In this document: in pieces, positions 10,031 to 23,045 of the stretch
How positions within the stretch are numbered: the stretch's first letter is position 1
How the letters are laid out: each line of letters begins with the position of its first letter
NCBI GenBank assembly: GCA_013399855.1
Contig: VXAY01007404.1
Coordinates: 62,001-126,000 of the forward strand
Length of the DNA: 64,000 bases
Origin: Oxyruncus cristatus
Lineage: Eukaryota > Chordata > Aves > Passeriformes > Cotingidae
Direction: 5' to 3'
The notes under the pieces: model-generated
Database searches by the model: none
What the model saw: only the letters and a program-made list of their open reading frames with translations
What the model was told of the DNA's origin: nothing
Program-made: the position numbers and the translations under genes

Positions 10031-13000
10031 AGTTTGCTTTGGGTCAATTGAACTAAAAACCCTCTGCCTTTAGTAAGCTTTCAAAGTCATCTCTATCCAA
10101 CACTATTCAGTATTATTTTCTTTGTTTATCACTTCTGCAGTGACTAGTAGTAGCCATGCTGTCAGCGTGAAGTAACGTGCAACACAGTGATCAGCTTAGT
10201 CTAGTTCTAGGATTGAAAAATTACAAGAAAAGAAGATAAGGTCTCAAAAAGGAGAGATTAATAAATCACATTTGTATCTTAGGGAACTTGTAAACTCACT
10301 TGAGACTTCTATTTATTTAGTTGCCTAATCAGGGATTCAGTTGAATAACATGCAAAAATGTCTTGAGAACGATTGCTGAAACAGTTGTACTTGCTTAATT
10401 GAATAACAACAGCAGCAAAAATTCTTGATAACCACTAGTTATTAGTTGTAAGGCAATTACTCTCCTGCTTAGAATTCAGCAAAGCTATATGAAAGGCATA
10501 AGAATTTTTTGAAATTTTTTCCACAGTGAGGGAAGAATCTTACGTTCATGAGGTCTGACAGAATCTTCAAAATCAGAATGATTGACAGAAATTAAAGGAC
10601 ACATATAAAGTTACTAGGGACAAGCTCATACATTTTTACAATGTCTTTGGATGTAAGCAAGTACAGGAAATATAAGCCTCTGGTCCCAGCTACAAGAGAG
10701 GAAAAATTTTTACTGCTTATAGTCCAAAGAGAGATTCATCAGCTTCGTAGTCCACCACCTGGGAAGGTAGTATCTTTAATTATATGTGCAAATCAGACCA
10801 TTACTCTTGCACTATACATCGTAGGGGTATTTATGCCAATTCTAGAGCTGAACACTAAAATTTTCATGTTAGAGGATCTTTGTATTTTATGTATATATAC
10901 ATACACACATAAATATATATGTACAAACATACTATTAATATGATGTTATGTTAATGTATCCATTCTTATTGCATACAATTTTCTCTTATTTTGATTTTTG
11001 TTTACAACATTCTCCAAAGATCTTAGTGATGTGAAAATAGAGTTGCATTTCCTTTGAAAAAAATCTTACAATGAAGTTAAAGGAGTGGCAAAATTATTTA
11101 CTCACAATTACACACTAAGTTAAAGGTAGACCCAGAAATTAAATCAGAGCTTTTGCTTTAACAGGTTTACATCTCACCTTGAAAGTCCTCAATTTTCTTA
11201 AACTGTTTCTTGTTTAGTTGGTCATTATTTCTGTAGCTTCTCTTCCTCCCCTAGACCTTCAAATTAAGTGAGAGGAAGGCCACGAGAAGAATGATCAAAA
11301 GATGGCTCAGGGGGATATTTGGTAATTTTGACCCTGTGATGGAGAAAGTGAACACTATTTCTCTTGGATTTTTTTACAGAAGAGAAGTTTTCGGTATGTA
11401 ACAATAGGCTATTGATCACTGCTATCTTACTGTTGTGCTCCTTTTTAATCCCATTTGACTGTTACAATGTATGAAATGTTTGAAGTTTTGTATCAGCACC
11501 GCATTCTGCCAAGCATTTCTATGTAATTCAACTAAAAGACTACGAGATGTATGTAATTAATACTAGTTAGCATATCTGTAGCATAAATTAAAAGGGTTGA
11601 ATTTTTTTCTTTTTATAACCAGCTGTACTTCCAGTGTGTCTATTGTTTTCTCAGTCCCTTAGTGCATGTTTTTAAGTACTTATCCTATGCATTAAAACAA
11701 TTTAATTTTGCTTTCTGTGTGTAAGAGACTTCTCTCTGAAAGAAGGAAAGAACCTTAAGGCAGAGGAGTAGGAAGGCATTTGAGTGTATTTGTTTCTCTA
11801 CATAGCCTTCAAATGTATATAACTTAAATGTCATCACAACTGTGTAGTATTGGGTGGACCTGACTAAAATAATACACAATTAGAAAGGCAAAATTACACT
11901 GAAAGGGAGGAAAAAAAGAGAAGATTTGACAACTGTCACCTGCATAGCTAGCAATAGTTTTGATGTTTTGCTAGGGGGAAAGATAAAGGTCCATCCACAC
12001 GTACTGCAAATAAGGAGGTATATGGAGAAAGGAATTTCATTTCCACAACTTTAAAATTTGGATTTGTCCTGATTGGAATTGAAAATAAGCAGTTTGATTC
12101 TTCTCCAGAAGGTGAACCACAGGACTGACACATTCTTTGTAAGGTTTGAGCTTCCTTGGAAGTCACAGCTCTTGTGGTGACTTTCCCAGCAGCAGAGCAG
12201 TTTGGGAGCCCTGGGGTGCTTTTCCCTAAACAGCAACTATCCTCACCTGACTTAAAATAAAAACAGTACCTCAGTACTGTGCACTGTGATTGTTAATATA
12301 AAGATTCAGGCAACACTACATTGCCTCAAGAATGATTCAGATGATCTATTTATTATGTAAAGAGACCTGGAATTTAGATGAATTAGGTAGGTTTTAGGCT
12401 TGCTCTAGTAGACCAGAGAGAAAATACATGAAAGCTACAAGAGGAAAACGGAAAGTGAACAGAAAACACTTAAGAGATGGAGATCCATCTGCTGCTCTAT
12501 TCTCCACAAAGCACTACAGAATACAGTCATTACTGTAAGAATATTTTGGGAAATCTACCCCACTGTCCTGTGGGATAAACATTCATAGAAGGAGTTTTCT
12601 GCAGTAACATATGGTGATATAGTGAATAATAATTGCATTTTGAATTGCTTCAAATAACTTTTAACCTCTTGTAACATATAGATTTAAAAGTATTTTGACT
12701 TCATTTCAAAATTATATCAATATATTTTCAAATGTTAGCAATAAAGTAATTGAAAACAAATTCAGAATAAAAACATTTATTTATAACTAAACATTAGTTT
12801 TCAGAATTACATTTCATTTTTTATTTTTTTCAGGAATTAATAATTGCTTGAATTTTAACCACTTCCCAATTTCTTCCTTTTCTCGTGACCAATCCTCCCA
12901 AATATCTTTTTGTTGAGTTTACTAGCTGACTTTTCTCTGACTTTCTCCATCTTCAGGTTAGGATGTCTTTTATCTAACAATGCAACATAAACCCTCACAC

Positions 13001-16000
13001 AATTTTATCTGTCTTCCTGCCTCCTGTACCAGGGTCAAGAAGTGTCTACTGCTCTTCTTTTTTCCTACCATTACTGTTCTCTTCTCTGATTAAAAACAGG
13101 GATAGAGAACCAAGGCATTTATTAGTAGACTACTAAAGTGGAAAAATAATCTGGATTCCCTAGTAAATTGGAGATGTGGATGAAAGAACAAGACAACTTC
13201 AGATTAAAATATCTAACATTTTTACTTGTCAGTGTCTGCAAGTTTAAAAGATTTCTAAGCTCCCTTTAGCATTCCTAGGATCTATCTTTATTCAGTTGTC
13301 TAAACATAGTCATCTGGTACCATTTAAGGCAATTTATTGTTACCCAGGATAACTACACAGATCTGGCAGAGAGGTCGTGAAACCTATGAGACCACTTCCT
13401 GTAGAAGAGCCAACCAGGTTACTAAGGACATTTCATAGGACAACCAAGGAAAGGTCATAAGGAATATAATCAGCTGAGCCTAGGCTGTTATTCCCATTAC
13501 ACTAAAGTAGTGGCTGATTAACACAGTAACTCTCCAGACTCCATATTCAGTGTTGAATCTATATCAATAGATTAAAATTCCAAGAGAGATATGTCTTGCA
13601 CATTCATTTGAATGTAGGTGTCGACCTGTTGTTGGATATCATCCTGGGTTACGCCTACACAAGGCTTTCAGGAACATGATAAAACGGAGGAGTTGCCCCA
13701 GATGACAGAAGCCTAGAGATGGAAGACAAAAAGTGCCACTTGGAGCTCAGACTTCAAATTAGCATAGGATGAAGAGACACTATAGACAAGATTATTAAGA
13801 CTATCCAGAATTTAAAGTGAAGGCAGGAATAGGCAGAGATAAATGAACAAGATGAGTACAGAGTACTCTACCTTTAGAAAAGGAAGGTATGTAATCTAAA
13901 TGAAGGAAAAAATATGCTGTTTTATTAAAATCATTGATCAGTATTTATACATTGTTGAACTATATGCATATCATGCAGGTAGTTCACAGGAGATATAGAA
14001 CGACATAAAAACCTATGTGTACATACAATGTATTATATGTAGAGAAATACAGAATAGACAGTATTGAAAATGCCTAAAATGTGATCACTTGTGCTGTAAG
14101 ACTTATTTTGCCATGATAATGAAGAAACTCCTGCTTCCTATTCGGATCTTCTATTTTAATCATTTGAAGCACTCAATTCAAATGTCACTGCATGATGTGT
14201 TGAGCTTCTAACTCAGAAGCTGTAGGCTCTCTTTCTTTGCCTCTCACACTCATGAAGTGTAAGAATGTGTGGGAAGATTTTTCAGAACACATATCAAATA
14301 TTTTACGTAACAATTTTACGTTCAATTTGCCCATTGTAGACTTTCCCTTAAAAAAGTAATTTTTTGAGATTTAAATAGAACAATACCATCCTCAGGAAGT
14401 CTGTGCATTAATAACCAGGACTTTTCCAACTCCCTCAATCCTGGAGTGCTCCTGAGAAAAAACAGTTTCTACAACATATATATTCTTTTGTAATAAACAA
14501 AAAATTCCCTTCTTTCTGAGTCTAGATATAAGTAAAATGTGAAGGTCTACAAGTTCAGATTTGTTGTAGCAAAATCTGCACTCCACTTGAACTTTATATA
14601 GGATGAGCATTTTTAATCTTTCTGTTATAGCTCTCTGTCAGACTCTTTTGCTTATCTCTTTTCACTTCTACATTACTTATGGCAATGAAGAACTGCTCTG
14701 GTATATTGTCAAAAAGGTCTTCTTAGATGTTCATTTGTGAAAGATTCGTGTTTGAAAATGAAATCTTGAGAATACAGCTGGTCAGAAACTTTTTTTTTTA
14801 ATGCTCTTTCTGTTCTTTTCAGATTGTAATTGCAATTTAGATTCAAATTTTTAAAAGAAAAATGAGCAAGTTGAATTTAAAGAATTGATAAATGGCAAGG
14901 GCTTTCTTTTTGATGTCCTTCAGTTAGCATGAAAACACTTCTAACTCTTCACTGATGATAATTCACATAAACATGTGTTTTTACCAGGACACACCAAGAC
15001 AACAATGTCTCACCTGCTGATTACATACACCAAAGAGATAGCCAGAGCCCCATATTCAACCACCCACATTTCTCTCTAGGGTTTATTTTAGGCACAAAAT
15101 AGTTTGGGAACAATAATTACTATGTTCTATGCAGAGAGGAAACAACCAGAATAGCTCAGCACATATGTCCTTTATTACTAAATTTCACTTTAAATGGGGA
15201 AAAACAACCAAACAAACCTCCTTTGTCTCATGAAAAATTCATATTTTGACAACATTTTTACTAATAGAAACTATGTGGTAATATTAAGGACTCTTTGTTA
15301 GCCCTGCTTCTTCAGTGGAATCAACACTAAAAGACCTTCAGAGAATTTTCTGTAGACAGAGGTCTATGCTGTAAATAGTTTCTCTTGTCAAATTATCAAT
15401 TTTTCCTACCAGGGAAAGATTTAGAACAGGGAAATGTTAAGATGCATTTATTTAAATAAAAGACCTTGTAATTGTATATTTATGTTGATTAAGAAGACTC
15501 AAGGTGTATACAATGGTTTTTAACCTACAATGATGTCTGAAATATTTAGTTGACAAATGTTTCTCTTTTTAAAATTATAAAAGTCACATAAAACTGTCTT
15601 TTACTGTACGGATAATTAATTCTGGGAGAAATTAGACACCCATGGAAACCCACAAGGGTCTCTGACAGAAAAGGTTGGTAGGGAAAACCAATGGAAATTG
15701 GAGATGTGCTTTTTTTTTACTCCAGCCAGGGAAGAGAAGAAACAGTGAAAGCTTGTTTCTAACTAAATATAGGGAGGAAGGGAGTGGGGAAAATAATGAA
15801 TGCTGGAGAATGAATCATGTCTGGGTCCTTCTGTGGGAATAAGTAGCACATTTGTAGAGGCTATGAAAAGAGAAATATCTTTTGTGACAGTGGATGTCTT
15901 CAGTAGAATCAAAAGCTCCTTGATTTAGCCGGTAGAGAGGTTGTCAGTACATAATATACAGGACAAAAAGGCATTTTGGAAACTGCCTCAGACATTATGA

Positions 16001-16477
16001 ACAGAATTCTTACTAATAGCACGTAGGGTAAATATTTTTTAATCTTAATCCTTTTGTTGAAAGTTATGTTTGATACCTCTTTCAAGAGGTTACAATTTTG
16101 TTTTTAAGGACTGAACATATAAAAGCAATGTCTTTTAGATTGGGGTAAATATTGTGGTCCCGAACCCAGTTACAAGCAGCAATGACTTTGGAGAAAATTA
16201 TCATATTTTCTGAAGTGTAGGGTGTAAAACCTAGTACCATCTAAGTAAGAAAAGAGCACATGACTCTTCTTTTTGCTCAAGGAGAAGATGTGATTCAGGA
16301 TTTTTTTGAAGAGATTTTCCATCAGTGTATGAATGGGGACATGACTGAGAGGTCCACAGACATCTTAGTCTAACTCTTCTGGCAGGTAGAGAGGAGGGAT
16401 AAGATTGTGGTGCTGTTAACCGTGTGTGAGCAGATGGAAAGGTTTGATGTTTTATCACTAGACTGATTGATGTCAGG
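10031..16477. other. long AT-rich stretch without recognised genes
   Basis: About 6.4 kb with no recognised transposon and no supported exon. Short alternating AT/TA sequence lies at 10891-10930. Slightly GC-richer patches lie around 12090-12240 and 13370-13760, without a coding signature that I can defend. Open frames are all under about 100 codons and lack domains. This may be intron or intergenic sequence. Confidence 0.65.
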
Positions 16478-16536
16478 TATATAAGGGCGACTTGTATCTA
16501 GTGGAGCTGTAGACTACATTTTCTCTTCAGGTAAGT
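16478..16536 (+). promoter_or_regulatory. TATA-like box followed by perfect CAG/GTAAGT splice signal
   Basis: TATATAAGGG sits at 16478-16487. About 45 bp further on, the pyrimidine-rich ATTTTCTCTTCAG ends at 16530 and is directly followed by GTAAGTCT. Two readings are possible. One is a TATA promoter starting near 16508, with a roughly 20-nt first exon and a perfect donor. The other is a juxtaposed acceptor and donor, the hallmark of a recursive splice site in a long intron. Either could be chance in 64 kb. No coding exon nearby decides between them. Confidence 0.3.
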
Positions 16537-16539
16537 CTA

Positions 16540-19500
16540 CTTATTAGGTAAAGGGAAATTAAAAAGTGTATATTAGTTCAGTGTGATTTCCAAAGCATGT
16601 AATCATATTGAAAAACTTTTTGAGTGCCTTGTTCCTTTCTGTGTTTCTATAAAGGAGAAAAGTTGGTCTGAGTTGGGTTTTGTTGGTTTTTTTTTGTATT
16701 TAGGTTTGAAAGAGGAAAAAACTATGCATTTCAGTTTTGCTTAAAATTTACTGTCTCCTGATGTGTTAACCTTCTGCTATGGGTCAAATATATAGTGAAA
16801 AAGATAAAGATGTTGTTTTGAGGAACCATTTTATGTGGGAAATTGCTTCCTTCATTTCTAGATCAAAAATCATCAATGCCACAGTAAGAGGAATTTTTAG
16901 GATGCTTTAGATTTACAAAGAGCACAGTTTTTTGCATAGTTTACTACTATGCTTCTAGTACAGATGGTAAGCAAATGCTTAATGTTGTACAAAGAGGTAA
17001 AAGCAAATGCCCTCTATTGGAATTGAATATGTATGTTTATCAGGATATACATGATTCAGACCTCCAAAACACACATATAAAATTGCTCACTTCTCTAAAT
17101 GGAGTAGATTTTTCCTTTTAATGTTTCTATGCACATGATTTATGAAATGTTACATCATTTTAAGAAAACTCTCAGTCAGACTCCCTGTGGAAAAATGTTA
17201 TATCTTTTAAAGAGTTTTATTTTCATTTCATGCAAAAACCTGACATCAATCTGATTCAGACAGTCTCTTCAAATTAATTGAACTACATATCCACATGTTT
17301 TGTGCTATGGAAAAATGGAGATCGGCTAGGGGAAATAAGTTGGTTTTTTTTCTACTGTTGCTATTTATTAGACTATGCATAATGTTATGGGAGAAACATT
17401 TTCTTTTTCAAAACCTAGGCTTAGAACAAATGACCTAGAAAGTCTTACAAAATTTAATCTTAAAGTGTGGGCTTAGAATCAGCAGTGTACATAATTTTTG
17501 TGTATGAAAAATAAGAAAGATTAATTTCAATCGACAGCTATCTCCTGCTAAAAAAAAAAAAAGTAAAAAAAAAATTGTCTCTTGTTAGGATAATAGAGAG
17601 ATTAATTGTAAAGATAAGAACAGTCACTGATGTTCCAATATGAAAGTTGGAGAGGAGAGGAGAGGAGAACTGATTCTGTGAAGTCAGTCTGGAAACTAGA
17701 TTAATTTCCAGGTAGAAACCTGCTTTGAAAATTTTTTAGTTTAGTGATTATATAACTAAATGGAAGATGTGACTCTGAGATCCAGGTGGATCCCAAGTAA
17801 ATCTGAAAAAAAATGCAGGACAGCTGTTTCTATGTTCTTTTCCAATGCCCTGCATGAAAAAGACATTAAAACGGACCTTTTAAAATAGAATTTTCTGCCT
17901 TAACACCCATCATGAAAAAGTAGGATCAGTCTCTATACTTGAGCACTATATGCTTCTGTGGCACAACAAGCTTACATTTAACTATTTGATGTACAAAGTT
18001 TCCAGATTTTAGGTAAATGCTGAGGACCTAGATTCCTATTTGATTTTATCATCTACCTTCCCTTTATTCCTGTAAACAACACCTTTAGCTTGAACCTTGC
18101 TACTTCCTGACACTCCTGGCAAGTGTGATTGTCATAGCTTCTCTGCTATTTCTGGTGCATTCTGAAGTATCGTTTTTAACTGCTGCTTCCTACCTTGTCA
18201 TCCTTTCCTCTTTGTTAGACTAGATGACACCCAAGTCAAAGAAGAGGAGGAATGCAGACATTGATTTAGGGTGCAAAAGGCACAGCACGTTCTGGAATGG
18301 GATTTCTGACTGGGGCCAAGTTGGGCTGTGAGGCTAAGGCATGGCTCTTAGTGTCTCTGGTGTATCCCCAGCCCCACAGGAGTGCTCTGTGGACAAACAA
18401 CCCATATATTCTCACATGTTGGTTAGGGTGGGAATGAGGTCATATGGGTGATGACAAATAGAGAGCTGGTGAAGTGCATCTTGGTCATTTGCTTTGAGGA
18501 GGGAGAAGTAAGGTGTTACTGCTCCAGGGAAATAGATAGAATGGCTGCAGTTGTACTGTGCTGTTAGTCTCATAAAGGAGAAAAAAAAGGTCATTCCAGC
18601 TGAGAATAAGCTAAACGTCTTAAAGGCTTGAATCAAAACTAATGTGTTATCAAATCACTTTGAGATGTTGAACTCTCTTCAACATAGTTTGTGTGGTGAA
18701 GTCAACTAGTTCTGCAAAGACCTTCCATGCACATGGTCTGAAATTTGCATTTAGCATTTTCTCCCATGTAGTGATGCTCACAGGAACTGAGTTAAAGTTT
18801 AGCAGTTTTGCATGTTCAGTAATACTGTGAAAAAAATAATAATTCCAGCATAAAAAAAATCTCATATATAAAGGACTGAATTAAAAAAAACCTAAGCAAT
18901 TTTGAAATTAATTGCTTTGCTGTAGAGACTCGCTCTTTATTTGTCCACAAGAATTTTCAGTAATACTATGGCAACTTGGAGAGTTAATAGAAGTGAGATG
19001 GATTGTGTGATCTCAGGAAAATTCATCCAAAATCTGTTGACTTCAGTCTAAATCTTTCTACTGAGTCCGGTGGGCTCAGGAGGAGGCCTATCTTTTAGGA
19101 TATGATAAAGAGCAGTTATTCAGATACCTAAACTTTCTGGGCCACTTAGAAGATCATATTTTCACCTAAGAGAAAAAGAGAGGAGAGATTTGTTGGGTTT
19201 TTTCACTTCCTTTCAGGAATTAAATTGAACCTGTGTTAAAGTTGACAGAAAATGCACGATACATATGAGGGAGAAGTAGAGATAAAAAGAACCCTGTTCT
19301 TCCTTGTCCTGTCATTTAATCACTGTAGTCGAGCTTGGAAGTGCCAAGATGAATATGAGAGAGTCAAACTTGGTAGATAGTAAGCAACTGCATCCCTGCA
19401 CTTGATGAGCACTTTTTATACCAGCACTTTTGGAGCTGCTTCAGATGTGGGCTTCTCTGGTGTTGCTTCAACTTCTCCACTGGAAAAGGAGTGAGAACAA

Positions 19501-20623
19501 AGGACATATGAGATGTAGAGTTCACAATAATGCAAAGAAGTAGTTTGTCTAAATGTTTCTGTTATGTATGCAAATTGAAATATGTGATTAGTTGATGAAA
19601 TATTAAGAGACATAGGAAATCAAGAATCAGGGGAATAAAAATATTTTGTGTAGGTTTGTATGTGAAAATGCAAAGTTGTAATATATATATTTTCTGAGTA
19701 AATCAAATCTTATATCAAAGACTGAAAGATCTATAAGTGACCATTTAACTGACAGTGGCAACTGAAGACTAAGGATATCTGTAGGCAATAGGAAAAGATC
19801 TTTTTAGGTCTTTAGTAAAACAAGGTTTCAGGTTTTCACACAGTCAAACCGCTGAGTATGTCTTTTCACATAAGTGGTGTGACTGAGCAATTAGATTCTG
19901 GTCATGGTTTTTCCTCCAGACATTCTGATACTCCTAGCAAGGTTATTTGGTTGAGATCTCTTGGCATATATGCAGTAAGGCTCTGTAGTGAGAAAATAAT
20001 TTTCTTGTGAGAAACATCAGATGGAAATATTACACATGATTTTTCACTTTTTTAAATTTGTGTAAACTCTGTACATTGATTGAAAATATGCTGTTTAGTT
20101 ATCAGTTGTGTAATGCAGCTGACACAGTTTCTTAGTATGCCTTCTGGCAAAAGGAGGAAGAAATTGCTTTCTTCCATGAAGATTTAACTGGGGATAATTT
20201 TCAGAGTTCTGTTTTTTCTTGGTGTTTGAGCTAAGACTCTGGAAAGCAGAGGTGTTCCTGTGTTATTGACCTAGCTTGGGGCTACTCAAGGGCATACACT
20301 CTGCAAATAAACAAGCTCAGTAGAGCTCCATGTTACTCCTTTTCCTTCTATCAGAAAGTTGCCTCTAAAAGGCCAAAATACCAGGTACTGATTGACAAAA
20401 GGACAACAATAGAATATACTCCACAGCTTTTTCCTGGAGCTTGAGATAGAAGTTAGCCTGAGTAAAATGTCAAGGGCAGAACAAAAGAGGGTGAACTTCA
20501 TTCTATGCTATAATAACCCCAGCTGGACCAGCCATCAGGCAGCTGCACCTTACTATTTGTACAGTGGTCTTTAGAAATGCTGGACATTGAAAAGTGTTTC
20601 CAATAAAAACCCCATAACTCTGA
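16540..20623. other. AT-rich stretch without recognised genes
   Basis: No recognised interspersed repeat. It contains a (GGAGA)n run at 17649-17668, an A-rich interval at 17550-17574, and a possible minus-strand terminal exon at 19416-19479 that is discussed as a finding. The remaining open frames are short. Confidence 0.6.
17649..17668 (+). repeat. short (GGAGA)n pentanucleotide repeat
   Basis: Four uninterrupted GGAGA units. Short enough to be stable, with no associated element visible. Confidence 0.85.
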
Positions 20624-20727
20624 ATTTTTTTCTGTTTTTTTTTTTTTTTTTAAATTATTATTATTTTGTTGTTGTTGGTTTGTTTGTTTGTTTTGTGTGT
20701 GTGGTTTTTTTTTTTTTTTTTTTTTTT
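20624..20727 (+). repeat. T-rich and T/G low-complexity tract
   Basis: Two long T-runs (about 18 and about 23 T) bracket TTATTATTATT, GTTGTTG, (TTTG)n and GTGTGTG segments. It is the reverse-strand counterpart of the A/C-rich tracts elsewhere in the window. The open frame across it encodes an artefactual F/V-rich peptide. Confidence 0.95.
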
Positions 20728-21477
20728 ACCTTTGTATCTATTTTTGCTGATTTAGAAAGGCAGAGGAAAATATCTTGTCCTCTAATGTTGTGAAAATATC
20801 ACCTAATTATATCTAAGGAACCCTAGTTTCCCAAGTTTAAAAGTGACTAAAACACTCTGAATCTTACCCTTAATTTATATTAACTTATTCAAAATTATTC
20901 TGGGTTTATATTTCATATACAATCTCTCATTGATAGTTTTAATGGAGATGTCATGGTTTATGAATGCAAAGAATTAGTCTTAGATCTTATGGGCTGCATA
21001 TCATTCATGAGCTACCTCGGGACCCCTCTGAAAAGAAATAGAAATCATAGTAACTTCTGCCATTTACAGAGTATGTTGCTGGCTTTCATCACTCCAAAAA
21101 TTGAAACTTATTAATTCATTGAGGAAAACAAGAATGCTAGTTCCACCTCTGTTCCACCCAGTCCTCCTTCGGGAAGAGGCAAGTTGTATGCATACAGCCT
21201 CTGCTTTCTCTTTCCATACTTGTGAGTCTGCATCCAACTTTCCGAAAATTACACATAGATAAGTGTGGAAAAGCTATATCTTCTTTCCTCGTTAATCGTC
21301 TGAATAGCCATGATGACTGAGTAATAATGCAGTTCACACAGCTAGAAACTTAGTTTAACCAGAAAACTTTGACAGGGAAGGATGTGAAATTAAAAAAAAA
21401 AATAAATGATTGAGAAGGTAATTTTAGAGCTGTCAATTTGGGAAACTGAAAACATTCTATTAGGGCAGTACAACACT
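20728..21477. other. non-coding stretch
   Basis: AT-rich, no recognised gene or repeat. A short A-run lies at about 21393-21402. Confidence 0.6.
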
Positions 21478-21611
21478 GAGTTTAGCTCAGTTTGTTAGAT
21501 TATGATGCTAATAACACCAAGGTTGTAGGTTTGATCCCTGTATGGGCCATTCACTTAAGAGTTATACTCGGTGATCCTTGTGGGTCCCTTCCAACTCAGA
21601 ATATTCTGTGA
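21478..21611 (+). mobile_element. tRNA-Ile-derived SINE with CR1 tail (TguSINE1-like)
   Basis: A composite short retroposon. The head (about 21478-21549) reads as a decayed tRNA-Ile: TAGCTCAGTTTG is the polymerase III A box (21483-21494), CTAATAA is an anticodon loop with anticodon AAT (21510-21512), and GGTTTGATCCC is the B box (21528-21538), with TATGGGCCA closing the acceptor arm. It is followed within about 20 bp by a CR1 3' end: GGTGATCCTTGTGGGTCCCT, TCCAACTCAGAATATTCTGT. Known biology: SINEs of this design borrow the LINE machinery through the shared CR1 tail, and the tRNA-Ile/CR1 form is known from passerine birds. The 5' GG of the tRNA, the B-box CpG and several stem pairs are mutated, so it is an old, transcriptionally doubtful copy and not a tRNA gene. 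No clear target-site duplication is visible. Confidence 0.88.
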
Positions 21612-22982
21612 AAACTTCCGTGAAATCATTCCCTATTTTTTGCCAAGTCTGATTTCAGAGAAATCCGAAGAGTACTGTTCTGAAAGTACTTGAGTTCCTG
21701 CCAGCTTCGTGGCACAGATGGGGCGATGAAGTATTTCAGTTTCCGTCTACTGAACTAGATAGTTGGCCAGACTGGCCTCTCTGTGACCAAGAGCTTTACA
21801 TAGAATTCTGAGTTGGATTCAGGATTATAATTTAAAATAATATGGGAGCACAAAACCAAAATAAATTATACTGAAGACAGCTTGGAATTTGCAAAATATT
21901 TAAGTTTTCTATAAGTAGGCATAACTCCTCTGTCTGCCCTTCTTAGGAAGGAATAGACCTGTCCTTGAAATTATGTAGAACAAATCTCTGTCTTTACAAG
22001 AAATATGAAGAGTAATTTTGAATATGTGGGAACTCTGGGGTGAATAAAACAAACTGCAGAAGTTTATTCTTCCTTTGCGAAGTTATAATTGTCATTTTGG
22101 TGAATAAATAATTATCTTTTCAATGGTATTACTCTGATATCTATAAATTCTTGCTCCATATGGACTAGCATACAGGTTTGTCAATCAGGCTTCATTAAGG
22201 AAGAAATTCAGGGTTCTGCATAGAAAGCAAAGCTAAAGATGTTTCAGGGATAAAAATACAAAAGAGGGTGAAGGTACTGTGGTCACCTGTTAGTGAATAT
22301 CTTATTAGACTTGCTAACAGAAAACTCCATGTTTACTCCTAAAGTAACTTCTTGCCACTATTATAAAATAATTTAATTTGAACATATCTCTTACATTAAC
22401 AAAGGTAAAGTGTTCCTCTATTTTTTAACTATGAAATTTACTTAAAAAACATTTCCATCTCTTAATAAAATATTATTTCCTTTTTCAAACTAAAATCAAT
22501 TTTCATTTTTTCAGACTAAAGTTAATTTCCTTTTACAACTCCATCTGTTAAATTTAACTGTTTAGTGAAAAGTCTTTCATAAATTTCCAGTGTGCTGGAA
22601 GTAAACTGGAATGATTAAAAAGGAATAATTTGTGTGGGACTTTGTAGATTAAATTTCAAGCCCACAACATGCAACTCAGAAAATTTTGACTGGGGATTTC
22701 TTTTGGTTTTCGTAACAAAGACTACTGTAAAATATTTCAAGATGAAATGAACAGCGCTAGATGTCTTTCTTGTTAAAAGGAAAATTCTGTGCAATATGCA
22801 TAAGTTGAGGTTGCTGCAGAAACACACAATTTTTTATGCTTACTACAAACAGTAGATAATAATTAATTTTTATTTTCCATGGTAAATCTCTTAATCTAGT
22901 CAGATCTGAAAGCATTTAATTTGTAATTTTTGTCTTTACCTATTCAAGCCCAAAGTCTTCTGGATTTCTCAGGTTTTTTTCT
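21612..22982. other. non-coding stretch
   Basis: AT-rich, with no recognised gene or repeat between the SINE and the decayed CR1 tail. Confidence 0.6.
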
Positions 22983-23045
22983 AAATCGTAGAAGGGCACT
23001 GTTGAAAAGAACCTTAGATGTTAACTAGTCCACCTTCCATCACAA
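22983..23045 (-). mobile_element. highly decayed CR1 3' tail
   Basis: The plus strand reads AAATCGTAGAAGGGCACTG, TTGAAAAGAACCTTAGATGT, then ACTAGTCCACCTTCC. This aligns with the reverse-complemented CR1 end (AATCATAGAAT.., GTTGGAAAGGACCTTAAAGAT, CTAGTCCAACC) but with many substitutions. Only about 60 bp remain and there is no body. The call depends on the order and spacing of these blocks. Confidence 0.5.

Noticed and set aside
21478..21549. Functional tRNA-Ile gene
   Set aside because: The 5' end, several stem pairs and the B-box CpG are mutated and a CR1 tail follows closely, so it is a SINE head.
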